Shown one piece after another: positions 39,913 through 49,600 of a stretch of DNA of 64,000 nt (its first letter is position 1; each line of letters begins with the position of its first letter). Origin of the DNA: Duganella rivi (GTDB taxonomy: Bacteria; Pseudomonadota; Gammaproteobacteria; Burkholderiales; Burkholderiaceae_D); the NCBI RefSeq assembly GCF_009857435.1, contig NZ_WWCK01000008.1, forward strand, positions 124,001 to 188,000, given 5' to 3'. The translations under genes and the position numbers were made by a program. The notes below the pieces were generated by a model. It ran no database searches. It saw only the letters and a program-made list of their open reading frames with translations, and was not told the DNA's origin.

Positions 39913-42750
39913 ATGTTTCATATTAAATCGCTAGAACTAGTCCACTGGGATTACTGGCAACGCATCAAGAACATCCCGCTGGACGCCAAGATCATCACCA
40001 TCGCGGGCCAGAACGGCTCCGGCAAGACCACCTTGCTGGACGCGCTGCGCACGCTGTTCGGTCTCGATTGCTCGATGGGCCGCACCTATAAACACTACGC
40101 GCGCCACAGCGGCCAGCAAACCGCTTGGCTGCGCGCCGTGGTCGATAACAAGCCGATGGGACGTCAGCTGTCCAACCGTCCGTTCCGCAGCTCCGGCTTC
40201 TTCGCGGAAGACGAGGTGACGCTGTTCTGCCAGATTCAAAAGAACGGCGGCGACTGGAAGCGCCAGTACCTTATGCGTCCCGGTAATGTGCAGATCGAGG
40301 AAATCGGTGAAGCCGGCAACGACTGGCTGGGCGTGGAAAACTATCGCAAGCGCCTGGCCAATGCCGGCCTGTCGCCGGCCATGGCCAAAGTGCTGGCGCT
40401 TGAGCAGGGCGAAACCGACAAGCTGTGCGAATACGCGCCGCGCCAGTTGCTGGATCTGGTGTTCCAGGTGTTCGGCGACAAGGAAGTGCTAGATGCGTAC
40501 GACGAAGCGAAGCGCCACCAGCGCGACACCGAGACCGAACTGAAACGCTTTGAAGCGGAACTGGAAGCCTCCAAGACCAACCTGGAAGGCCTGCGCCTGC
40601 GCGTGGCCAACTACCACCAGTGGGAAGACCTGAACAAGGAACGCCGCAACCTGCAAGAGGAAGTGCTGCCGTCGCTGGAGTACCACGAAGCGCGCGAGAA
40701 ACACGCCAACCTCAGTCGCCAGCTGCGCGAAGCGCGCAAGCCGCTGATGCAGGCCGACGCGCAACTGGCCGACAAGCGCGCCATGCTGGCTGCACAAGCC
40801 AAGGCGCTGTCGGACGCGCAAAGCCACGAGACCGTGCTGGAGCAGGAATCGACCTCGCTGCAAACCCGCCTGACGCACATCAACGGCAAACTGAAGCCGC
40901 TGGAAAGCCTGCTGGAACAAAAGGCGCGCCTGGAGAAGCTGGCCTCGGACTCCGGTTCGGATCTGGCCGAAGTGGCGAAGACGCTGCAAGAAAAAGAAAT
41001 CGAACTGGCGCGCCAGCGCACCGCGCGCGACGCCATCGCGTCGAAAATCGCCAGCGAGTTGTCGACCATCTCGGCGCTGCAAGGCAAGACCGCGATGCCG
41101 GAACCGGAAGCGCAGCGCGCCATGCGCAAGGTGCTGAACGACGCCGGCATCGGCCACATGATGCTGTCGGACGTGGTCGAAGTCACCGATCCGAAATGGC
41201 AGGGCGCCGTGGAAGGCGTGCTGTCCGGCTATGCCTCCGTGGTGCTGCTGGATAAATCGTCCGACGCCGCTGCTGCTTACCGTTTGGCGGAGAAGGAGCG
41301 CTATCGCCACTTCATCGTGCCGGATCTGGTGAACGCGCCGTCGACCAAGGACGACACCCTGATGTCGGTGGTGAAGTTCTCGGCCAAGGTGCCGGCATGG
41401 CTGGTGGAGCAGCTGTCGCGCATCACCCGCGTGGACAGCGTGGATCAAGGCGCCAAGCTGGGTAGCCACGAAGAATGGATTACGCCGGAAGCCTACCACC
41501 GCGAACGCCGCGGCGGCCGCTCGCTGTTTGTGGAAGCCTCGCGCTACCGCTTCGGTTCCGCAGGCCGCACGCAGCGCGCGGAAGCAATTCAAAAATCGCT
41601 GCCGGCGCTGGAAGCGCAGGAAGATCAACTGACGCTGCAAGTATCCAAGCTGGCGACTGAAATCAGCTCGCTGAAAACCCGCCTGGCCGGTGTCGACGCC
41701 GCCAAGGAACTGGCGGCACGCGCAGAGGAATTCGACGAAGCCGCGCGCAACGCCGTACCGCTGCGCACCGAGCGTACCGAGGTTGGTGCGCGCCTGGGCG
41801 AACTGCAAAACCTGATCAAGACCGCCGTGGTCACGCGCACCCGCGCCGACACCACGTGGCAGAACGCGCGCTTCGCATTGTCGGAAGCGGAAGCCGGTAT
41901 GCGCATGAATCACAAGCGGCAACTGGAGCAGCGCAGCGATCACGCCAAGGCCTTGCTGGCATTGCGTAAGAGCTGGCGTCACCTGCCGCAAGGCTGGCGC
42001 CGTCCTGCGCGCCGCGCCGCGCTGGTGAAAGAACACCAGAACGCGCACCAGGTGACGCTGCGCGTCCACAGCCTGGAAGCGAGCCTCGCGCGCAGCGACT
42101 GGGAGCTGGATGCCACCGTGATCGACCAGTACCAGCGCCTGAACGACCAGCTGCACGCGCGCCAGTCGGAAACCGAAGAGCGCCGCTACCAGAACAACCG
42201 CGCCATCGAAGCGACCGGCAATGCACGCGGCGCCTACATGGAGCGTTTGCGCTACACCATCAAGACCTACGCCGCCAACATCAAGGAGCTGGGCCAGCTG
42301 GCCGGCATCGAGGTGAGCGCGGATCCGGTGCGACTGGAGAACGACGATGTGCAGCTGGCGCAAGCCGGCCTGCACGTGCGCTTCAAGTTCGACGGCAAGG
42401 GCGTGATCGGCATGAACGACGGTGAAGCGTCGGGCGGCCAGCAGGTGATGAAATCGCTGGTGCTGCTGATTGGTTTGCTGAAGTCGGAAGATGGTTCCGG
42501 CGGCTTCGTGTTCATCGATGAACCGTTTGCCCACCTGGATATCCGTAACATCCAGCTGGTTGGCGAGTTCCTGAAGAACACCGATGCGCAGTACCTGATG
42601 ACGACGCCGCTGACTCACAACACCGACGTCTACGATCCTTCCGAGCTGACGCTCATCACGAGCAAAAAGAAGAAGGACACGGAATGGGCGCAGCCGATCT
42701 TCGTGCTGCAGCGCCGCAAGCAGGAAGAGAAGGAAAAGGCCGCAGCTTAA
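39913..42750 (+). CDS. SMC-like chromosome segregation ATPase
   Basis: This 945-residue SMC-type protein has a Walker A motif (GQNGSGKTTLLDAL, about residues 31-44), two long coiled coils, a hinge-like domain at about 410-555 (WQGAVEGVLSGYASVVLLD), the ABC signature ASGGQQVMKSLVLL (about 839) and Walker B with D-loop (GFVFIDEPFAHLD). It is shorter than canonical SMC (about 1150) and near the MksB size range, yet its hinge looks SMC-like. It should be a DNA-organising ATPase with the two upstream proteins. The MksG/JetD nuclease of plasmid-defence versions is not encoded here. Confidence 0.9.
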   Translation: MFHIKSLELVHWDYWQRIKNIPLDAKIITIAGQNGSGKTTLLDALRTLFGLDCSMGRTYKHYARHSGQQTAWLRAVVDNKPMGRQLSNRPFRSSGFFAEDEVTLFCQIQKNGGDWKRQYLMRPGNVQIEEIGEAGNDWLGVENYRKRLANAGLSPAMAKVLALEQGETDKLCEYAPRQLLDLVFQVFGDKEVLDAYDEAKRHQRDTETELKRFEAELEASKTNLEGLRLRVANYHQWEDLNKERRNLQEEVLPSLEYHEAREKHANLSRQLREARKPLMQADAQLADKRAMLAAQAKALSDAQSHETVLEQESTSLQTRLTHINGKLKPLESLLEQKARLEKLASDSGSDLAEVAKTLQEKEIELARQRTARDAIASKIASELSTISALQGKTAMPEPEAQRAMRKVLNDAGIGHMMLSDVVEVTDPKWQGAVEGVLSGYASVVLLDKSSDAAAAYRLAEKERYRHFIVPDLVNAPSTKDDTLMSVVKFSAKVPAWLVEQLSRITRVDSVDQGAKLGSHEEWITPEAYHRERRGGRSLFVEASRYRFGSAGRTQRAEAIQKSLPALEAQEDQLTLQVSKLATEISSLKTRLAGVDAAKELAARAEEFDEAARNAVPLRTERTEVGARLGELQNLIKTAVVTRTRADTTWQNARFALSEAEAGMRMNHKRQLEQRSDHAKALLALRKSWRHLPQGWRRPARRAALVKEHQNAHQVTLRVHSLEASLARSDWELDATVIDQYQRLNDQLHARQSETEERRYQNNRAIEATGNARGAYMERLRYTIKTYAANIKELGQLAGIEVSADPVRLENDDVQLAQAGLHVRFKFDGKGVIGMNDGEASGGQQVMKSLVLLIGLLKSEDGSGGFVFIDEPFAHLDIRNIQLVGEFLKNTDAQYLMTTPLTHNTDVYDPSELTLITSKKKKDTEWAQPIFVLQRRKQEEKEKAAA

Positions 42751-42758
42751 TCAGCCAA

Positions 42759-43253
42759 TTAGTTGGCCAGCAGCTGATCCAATTGTTGGGCGAGGAGGGC
42801 CGCGGTATCGCGGCCCTTTGCTTTTTGCACTGCCTCCACGTAGGGATCGCGCAGCTGGCGCAGTTCGTCCACCGAGCCGGCTTTTTCGACTCTCAGTTGC
42901 AAGGTGAAACCGCGCAGGCCTATGGTGCTTTTGATGGTCTTGTTGTAGAAGTCGTAAACCGAGCGGAATTGTTGGACTTGATCCACGGTTGGCAGGACGG
43001 CAGTTTCAGGTTCCGGTTCGGGCTCCGGCAGCGACACGTAACTGGTCGCCAGCAAGATGTAATCCTCCGCCAGCAATTCCTGCAGCGCGCTCTCCGTCAG
43101 GCCCAGTCCTGCCACATTGCGCAGCAGTTCGTCCTCAGTCCTGTGGCCGTCCACCAACACCAGCAAGGCGCGCAAGCGCGACGCAAGCTGGTACTTGCGC
43201 GTCGCGATCTCCTCCCGGCCTTTATTGGTCTTATCGTAAATTGACGTATTCAT
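42759..43253 (-). CDS. Hypothetical protein with winged-helix-like N-terminus
   Basis: The first 75 residues of this 164-residue protein (TRKYQLASRLRALLVLVDG, RTEDELLRNVAGLGLTESAL) resemble a winged helix found in several uncharacterised betaproteobacterial regulators. A Pro-Glu linker follows and then a helical domain (FYNKTIKSTIGLRGFTLQL). It has no membrane segment or signal peptide. It is convergent with the SMC gene, 8 bases away. Function not assigned. Confidence 0.75.
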   Translation of the reverse strand: MNTSIYDKTNKGREEIATRKYQLASRLRALLVLVDGHRTEDELLRNVAGLGLTESALQELLAEDYILLATSYVSLPEPEPEPETAVLPTVDQVQQFRSVYDFYNKTIKSTIGLRGFTLQLRVEKAGSVDELRQLRDPYVEAVQKAKGRDTAALLAQQLDQLLAN

Positions 43254-43298
43254 AGCGTGCTATCAATGGCTACGTGTGGCCATGATAGCACCGCGATT

Positions 43299-43832
43299 TT
43301 ACTTAATGTCGAAAATGTCAATCGGGCGCGGTACGGGTTTTTGCGTACGGCGCCACTGTATCAGCAGCCACGAATACACGCCGTAGAAACCGCCCAGGAG
43401 ACCAAACAGCCAGGACGAAATCGGATTGCCAAGGAAGTCAGGATCGAGCGGCAGGCCGTTGTGCATGTGCAGGTAAGCCTCGAACAAGCGGTAGATCAGG
43501 CGGCTGATGAACAGCATGATGACCAGCAGGCCAAGCTTGCGGTTCTGCGTGTAGAAAAAACCGTCGGGACGATTCTCAAGCCGGCTCAACTTCATGCTGC
43601 GCTGGCCGAGCAGCGCGCCCACCACCACGCCGGCCAGCAGCGCCGCCAGCGCCACCCAGTTGCCGAGGATTTGTACCGCCACGGCCAGCACCATCACCAC
43701 CATCACCGCCAGCGTGGCATAGTGGCGCCACAGTTCGGACTTGGTGCGGCCCAGGACGACTTTCAGTCGCGAATAAATGCGCCAAACGGCCAGGGGCACG
43801 AGCAGCAACAGTACGAGTGTGGTCATTTCCAT
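43299..43832 (-). CDS. Integral membrane protein, possibly CcdC/DUF1453-like
   Basis: The 177-residue product has four to five membrane helices (LVLLLLVPLAVWRIY, LAVMVVMVLAVAVQILG, LAALLAGVVVGALLG, WLFGLLGGFYGVYSWLL). A cytoplasmic loop holds RPDGFFYTQNRKLGLLVIML. The layout and the mid-protein motif recall DUF1453 proteins such as CcdC, but the match is by eye only. It is divergent from the S9 peptidase gene, with a 12-bp inverted repeat between them. Confidence 0.7.
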   Translation of the reverse strand: MEMTTLVLLLLVPLAVWRIYSRLKVVLGRTKSELWRHYATLAVMVVMVLAVAVQILGNWVALAALLAGVVVGALLGQRSMKLSRLENRPDGFFYTQNRKLGLLVIMLFISRLIYRLFEAYLHMHNGLPLDPDFLGNPISSWLFGLLGGFYGVYSWLLIQWRRTQKPVPRPIDIFDIK

Positions 43833-43857
43833 AATCTGTCCGAATGCGAAAGCTTAA

Positions 43858-43894
43858 AACCGTGATTGTACGGCACTGATTGACAATCACGGTT
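43858..43894. promoter_or_regulatory. Perfect 12-bp inverted repeat overlapping a TTGACA -35
   Basis: AACCGTGATTGT (43858-43869) and its exact reverse complement ACAATCACGGTT (43883-43894) are separated by 13 bases, in the gap between the divergent membrane-protein and S9 peptidase genes. A consensus TTGACA (43880-43885) overlaps the right arm, with a weak CAAACT -10 17 bases on. The arrangement fits an operator that controls the peptidase gene. The hairpin reading is the alternative. Confidence 0.6.
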
Positions 43895-43948
43895 AGCATG
43901 AGCAAACTGAACCGCAGCAGCCTTCGCTTCTGGACCGAAAGGATCTCC

Positions 43949-46405
43949 ATGAACAAACCTTTATCTGTGCTGCCTCTGAATTTAGGCCTGATGGCCGCCT
44001 CGCCGCAAGCCGGCGCCCAGCAGGGCGGATATCGCCTGCCGCCGGCCGCCTTGCAAGCCATCGTTGATGCGGCGCGCGCGCCGGCACTGAGCTTGAGCCC
44101 TCAACGTAACATCGTCGCCGTGGTGCAAACGCCGCCGCTGCCCGGCATCGCCGAAGTGGCGCAGCCGGAATTGAAGCTGGCCGGCTTGCGCATCAATCCG
44201 CGCACCTGTTCTTCCTCGCGTTTTTCGTTTGGCACGGACTTGTCCTTGCTGGACGTGGGCACGCGCAAGGAGAGCCGCATCCGTGGTTTACCGCGCGGCT
44301 TGCGCCTGGCGGATTTGAGCTGGTCGCCCGATCAGCGCTACCTCGCTTTCTCGCACGTGGCGCTGCAGGGCGAACGCGGTGCGGTGGAGTTGTGGGTGCT
44401 CGATATCGCAGAACGCAAGGCGCGCAAGCTGTCGCCGCAGCCCCTGTCGGCGGTGCTGACGCGCGGCTTTAACTGGCTGCCCGATAGCAGCGGCTTGCTG
44501 GTGCATTGGCGGCCTGCGGGCATCGGCAAGCCGCCGGTGGCTAGCGGCATTCCATCCGGGCCGATAGAGCAGGACAGTACCTCGGACGGCCATGTGCGCC
44601 AGCTGCGCACCTATCAAGACCTGCTGAAGAACGAGGAAGACGCGCGCCTGTTCGAGTACTACATCACGGTGCAGATGGCGATTGTGGACTTGCACGGCAA
44701 GACGCGGCTGGTCGGCGCGCCGGGGCAGTTCTCGCGCACCTCGATCGCGCCGAGCGGCGAGTATCTGCTCACGCAGAGCATCACGCGGCCGTATTCCTAC
44801 ATCGTGCCGGCGTCGAGTTTCGGCGAGCGCCTGGAAGTGCGCGATATGCACGGCGACGTGGTGCACACGGTGGCCGATCTGCCGCTGGAAGAAGGCCTGC
44901 CGCCGGGGAATGATGCGGTGTCGGAAGGCGTGCGCCATGTGTCGTGGCGCGCCGATGCCCCGGCTTCGCTGGTGTGGGCCGAGGCGCAGGACGGTGGCGA
45001 TCCAGTGCGCGAGGTGATCGACGGCATCCGCGACCTGGTGCTGCTGCATGCCGCGCCGTTCCGCGAACCGCCGCGCGTGCTGGCGCGCCTGACGATGCGC
45101 TATGCCGGTATTGCGTGGGGCCGTGATGATGTGGCGCTGATCAACGAACGTTGGCACAAGACGCGCGATTACAAGCAGTGGATGATACAGCCCGGCCATC
45201 TATCGACGCCGCCGGAATTGATTTATGCCGGTTCCTACGAGGATCGCTACAGCAGCCCCGGTTCGCCGGTGATGCGCGCGGACGCCAACGGCTTCCCGCG
45301 TTTGCTGATCGGCCCCGGTACCACGTTGCTGCTGGACGGTGCCGGTGCGACGCCGGAAGGCGACCGCCCCTTTATCGACCGTCTGAGCTTGACCACCAGG
45401 CACAAGGAACGCCTGTTCCAAAGCGCCGCGCCGTATTTTGAAAACGTGGCGGCGGTGCTGAATGATGACGGCACGCTGCTGCTCACCACGCGCGAGTCTC
45501 CGACCGAACGGCCCAATTACTACTTGCGTGATTTGACCAAGCCGGAAAACGAGCAGTTGACGGCGCTGACCAATTACCCGCATCCGACGCCGCAGCTAAA
45601 GGACGTGTTCAAGGAGCAGATTCGCTACTCCCGCAACGATGGCGTGGAGTTGACGGCGACGCTGATGCTGCCGCCGGGTTACGACGCGGCGCGCGATGGG
45701 CCGCTGCCGATGCTGATGTGGGCCTATCCGCAGGAGTTCAAATCTGCTGGTGCGGCCAGCCAGACTACCGGTTCGCCGTATCGTTTTAATTCGGTCAGCT
45801 ATTGGGGGCCGGCGGTGTTTTTGGCGATGGGCTATGCGGTGCTGGATAACCCGTCGTTCCCGATTGTCGGCAGCGGCGACGATGAGCCTAACGATACTTA
45901 CTTGCCGCAGCTGGTGGCGTCGGCCGAGGCGGCGGTGGAGGAGGTGGTGCGGCGCGGCGTGGCGGATCGCCATCGCATTGCAATTGGCGGGCATTCGTAT
46001 GGCGCATTCATGACCGGGAATCTGCTGGCGCATACGCGCTTGTTCCGCGCCGGGATTGCGCGCAGCGGAGCGTACAACCGTACTTTGACGCCGTTTGGTT
46101 TTCAGTCCGAGGAGCGGCCATACTGGCAGGCGCCGGAGGTGTATCAGGCGATGTCGCCGTTCAATAACGCCGACAAGATCAAGGACGCCATGCTGCTGAT
46201 ACACGGCGCGGAGGATAGCAACTCCGGCACCTTCCCATTGCAGAGCGAGCGCATGTTCCAGGCGATTAAAGGCTTGGGTGGCACGGCGCGGCTGGTGATG
46301 CTGCCGAACGAATCGCACGCCTATCGCGCGCGCGAATCCATCATGCACATGCTGTACGAGACCAACGCATGGCTGGAGAAATACGTGAAACACGCCCAAC
46401 CCTAG
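43949..46405 (+). CDS. S9 family serine peptidase (prolyl oligopeptidase type)
   Basis: The start is ATG 43949 with AAAGGA at 43938-43943, giving 818 residues. A weakly hydrophobic leader (SVLPLNLGLMAASPQAGA) probably acts as a signal peptide. The middle is a beta-propeller-like region. The C-terminal alpha/beta-hydrolase domain has the nucleophile in GGHSYGAFM, the acid in IHGAEDSNSGT and the histidine in LPNESHAYR. It should cleave short peptides in the periplasm or outside the cell, perhaps as an acylaminoacyl or dipeptidyl peptidase. Confidence 0.92.
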   Translation: MNKPLSVLPLNLGLMAASPQAGAQQGGYRLPPAALQAIVDAARAPALSLSPQRNIVAVVQTPPLPGIAEVAQPELKLAGLRINPRTCSSSRFSFGTDLSLLDVGTRKESRIRGLPRGLRLADLSWSPDQRYLAFSHVALQGERGAVELWVLDIAERKARKLSPQPLSAVLTRGFNWLPDSSGLLVHWRPAGIGKPPVASGIPSGPIEQDSTSDGHVRQLRTYQDLLKNEEDARLFEYYITVQMAIVDLHGKTRLVGAPGQFSRTSIAPSGEYLLTQSITRPYSYIVPASSFGERLEVRDMHGDVVHTVADLPLEEGLPPGNDAVSEGVRHVSWRADAPASLVWAEAQDGGDPVREVIDGIRDLVLLHAAPFREPPRVLARLTMRYAGIAWGRDDVALINERWHKTRDYKQWMIQPGHLSTPPELIYAGSYEDRYSSPGSPVMRADANGFPRLLIGPGTTLLLDGAGATPEGDRPFIDRLSLTTRHKERLFQSAAPYFENVAAVLNDDGTLLLTTRESPTERPNYYLRDLTKPENEQLTALTNYPHPTPQLKDVFKEQIRYSRNDGVELTATLMLPPGYDAARDGPLPMLMWAYPQEFKSAGAASQTTGSPYRFNSVSYWGPAVFLAMGYAVLDNPSFPIVGSGDDEPNDTYLPQLVASAEAAVEEVVRRGVADRHRIAIGGHSYGAFMTGNLLAHTRLFRAGIARSGAYNRTLTPFGFQSEERPYWQAPEVYQAMSPFNNADKIKDAMLLIHGAEDSNSGTFPLQSERMFQAIKGLGGTARLVMLPNESHAYRARESIMHMLYETNAWLEKYVKHAQP

Positions 46406-46411
46406 GCCAAA

Positions 46412-46438
46412 GGGCCAGACCCCGCAGGGGTCTGACCC
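46412..46438. repeat. Second copy of the GGGTCTGACCC palindromic repeat
   Basis: GGGCCAGACCCC (46412-46423) and GGGGTCTGACCC (46427-46438) form a 12-bp stem with one mismatch around a 3-base GCA. The GGGTCTGACCC core is shared with the palindrome at 31943-31972. It lies 6 bases after the S9 peptidase stop and may also end that transcript, though no T-run follows. Confidence 0.75.
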
Positions 46439-46494
46439 ATGAGCGGAGCCTCGGGGTAGAATGAAGCCATGTCCGCGCCCCCAAGGAGACGATC

Positions 46495-46608
46495 ATGAAA
46501 TTATTCCACCGCGCCCCCGATCCCGTCCCTGTGGATGATCCTGCGCCGCCGAATGCACCGCACCCGGCGCCGCAGGATGATCCTGTCCCGGATCACAATC
46601 CAAGTTAA
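46495..46608 (+). CDS. Proline- and aspartate-rich 37-residue small protein
   Basis: ATG 46495 is preceded at ideal distance by AAGGAG (46483-46488). The 37 codons read KLFHRAPDPVPVDDPAPP and continue in the same style, ending in TAA directly against the tamB stop. About a third of residues are proline and one fifth Asp. The native codon use, perfect ribosome site and stop before the convergent gene support a real gene. No function can be given. Confidence 0.55.
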   Translation: MKLFHRAPDPVPVDDPAPPNAPHPAPQDDPVPDHNPS

Positions 46609-49600
46609 CTAATCAAACGCCCACGTGTAGAGTATGTCCAGCGCATTGTTGGTGCCGGTCTGGAATTGCAGCGTAATGCGTGGGTTCAGTTTGTATTTGA
46701 GCTTGACCAAACTGGTGGCGGTACTCGCGCCTTGTTCAAAGCTCAGGTAAGCGCGCGACGACAAGCGCTTGCCGACGGTGACCACCGTGTTCTGCAAACC
46801 GGTGGCCGCGCCTGCGGTGGCGGTGCCTGCTGCCTGGCCTACTCCCAATTCATCCACGCCCAGGGCGTTGGCCAGCTTGCCTTGGCCTGCGCCGCCAAAC
46901 AGCGCGCCTGCTGCGGTGCTGAGCAGGGCCATATCGTTACCCGCCGTGTTGTCGATGCCGTGGCCGAGCACCAGCCACGCCAGCTTGTCGCTGTCCGAGA
47001 CGGTCGGTGTGGACACTAGCTTGGCTTGCGGCGCCAGGGCGGTGCCGCGTACTTCCACGCCGGCTTCCACGTTGGTTTCGCTCAGCGCTTCGCCTTCCGG
47101 GCGGCGGCGCACGGCGAGAATATTCAGGCCCGGATTGTCGTATGCGCCGGTGAAGTTAATCACGCCGCGATCGATCGCCAGCTTTTGTCCGTAGGCCGCA
47201 TACGTTCCGCTCACCACACGGATGCTGCCGTTGACGCGCGGCGGGCGGCGGTCGGCCACGCGGATGCGCAGCGTGCCTGCCAGTTCAGCTTCGAGGCCTT
47301 TGCCTTTGAGTTTGAAGTTGTTGCCGAGATCCGCTTCGAGGTCGATATTCAGCGGCATGCCTTGTGCTGCTTTGACTGGCGCTTTGCCTTTGCCGAGGAT
47401 GACCACGTCGTCGCTTAGCGTTGGCGTATCGGCGCCGGCCAGTTCGATGTTGGCGCGGTCGGCGCGCAGTTTGCCGTCCAGCTGGAAGTGCCTGGCGTCG
47501 CGCGTCAGGCTGGTGGTGCCGCTGATGGTGAGGATGCGATCAGGGCGCGACAGTATTTCCAGCTTGTCGGCGCTCAGCTTGAGTTGCATCGTGGTTTCGT
47601 TATTGGCATAGCGTATCCAGCCATCGGCGAGGGCGCGGCCTTCGGCGCCGTCGAAGGCCAGTTTTTGCAATTGCAGCTGGTCGCCGGTGAGGTGGGCTTG
47701 CAGTTGGCCGTTGCGCAGCTTGATGCCTTGATCGAGCCAGTTGATGCTCAACTTGTCGCCGCTGATATCGCCGCTCAGTTGTGGCGCGGAGATGGTGCCG
47801 TTGCCGGCGATGGCCATCTTCAGCGTGCCGTCGATTTCGAGGCCCGGCTGGCCGGCCAGTGGCGCCAGCCAGGCGAGGGAGCCCATATTGGCGCTGCCGT
47901 TCAGGGTGAAGCTGCTGTTGTCGGCGAGGCGGCCTTCTTGCAACTGGGCGCTGCCATCGAGTTTCGCTTGGCCGGCGCGGGTGCCGTCGACATTGAGTTG
48001 GACGCGCAGCGTGCCGTCGGTGACGTCGGCACGGGCATCCAGCGTTTTCAGGCCGAGCGCTTGCGGCAGGTCTGCGCCGGTGATGGTGAGGTCGCCCTGT
48101 TCGCGGAACACGTGGACGCTGCCGGCCAGCGTGCGGGTGGCCGCTTGCAGGTTCAGGCCCCAGTCGGCGCCGATGGTCATGGTGCTGCGGACGTTGTCGC
48201 GCCATGCGTCTGAGAGCTGGGCGAGGTAGTTGACTGGCACGCCGGCGGCTTGGCCCTTGCTGCGCCATGTGGCGGCGTTCTTTTCGAGGTAATCGATGCG
48301 GATCGAGCCGGCGGGCAGGTTGATGGTGGCGTTGCCCAGCGCGATTTGCTCGGGCTTGAGCAGGCCGGCGACGCCAGTGTCGTTCGGTGCGACGAGTTTG
48401 AGCGGCGCTGGCGCGGCGAGAGTGAGGGCGAAGCGGCCACGGTTTTGCAGCGTGTCGATCGCGCCTGTCCAGGTGTCGTCGGCCCAGCTGCCCTTGACGC
48501 GCAGCGCGGCGTCGAAATCCGGGTTGGCGGCACTCAGTTGAATCACGTGCGCCGAGCGGGTGCCGCTGGTCTGCAAGCGCAGCTTGTCGAGCGAGATGGC
48601 GGGCGACACGTAGCGCGTGATCTCCACATCACTGACCAGCGGCACATCGGCGGTTCCAGTATTCGCCATCGCAATCGTATTGCCGAGCGTTGCGCTGCCT
48701 TTGATGGTGCCGATTTCTTGCTGGCCGGGGGCGCGCAGGTTGGCGCCGTTGAGGGTGAGCGCGAGGGCGGGGCGGGCGCTGGTGCCGGATACTGTGCCGT
48801 TGGCGTGCAGCGCGCCGCCGAACTGCGGCCCGAGCGCGCCAAGCTGCGGCGCGTCGAGCTTCCACTCCAGCTTATCGAGCGCGCTGCCAAAGCTGCCTTT
48901 GGCCTGCAAGCTATTGGACGCCAGATGCAAGTCTACATCTGCGCCGCTCACGCTGCCCTTGGCCGCCATCAGCTTGGCATAGCCCGACAACGGCGCATTG
49001 GCAAACGTCGACGGCTGCAGGGTCAGATTCACGCCTGCGCGCCAATCGCTGGCCAAGTGCGCATCCGCGCTGAAGACCGCATTCACCGATCCCGCCTGCG
49101 CCGCGCCAAACGACGCCGGATTCAAACGCTGCACGCTGCCGTTCATCTTCAACTCCGGCGTGCCTTTGACCACGACCACATCGCCGCCCGCGTGAATCAA
49201 GCTATCGGAAGGCCGCTTGGCGGAAGCAAAGCCCAAGCCTTTAGCGTCGGCCTCAAAGCTGCTGCGCGGTGCGTCCATGCTGCCGGTGACCACGCCGCTA
49301 GCCGTAATCGCACCGAGCAAATCGCTGCTCACTGCCGACAACTGGCGTGCATCGATCTTCCAGCGCAACTGTTCGCCCGGTGCGCCGAAACTGCCGCTGA
49401 CGTCCACAGCGTTCTGCGCCAGCAACAGATGCGCGTCCACGCCGCTGATGTGCTTTGCGTCTGCATTCAGCTTGCCGTTGCCGGTTAATGCTTGGCCCAT
49501 CAACTTGCTGGCCTTGACCTGGAAGCCTGCGGACACTTGCCACGCTGGCGCCAGCGCGCCGTTGGCGTTGACGTCTGCATTCAAGTCCGCAATCGGATAG

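Noticed and set aside
40489-42618. 709-codon minus-strand open frame opposite the SMC gene
   Set aside because: Shadow of the SMC coding strand with low-complexity Arg/Gln/His composition and no ribosome site.
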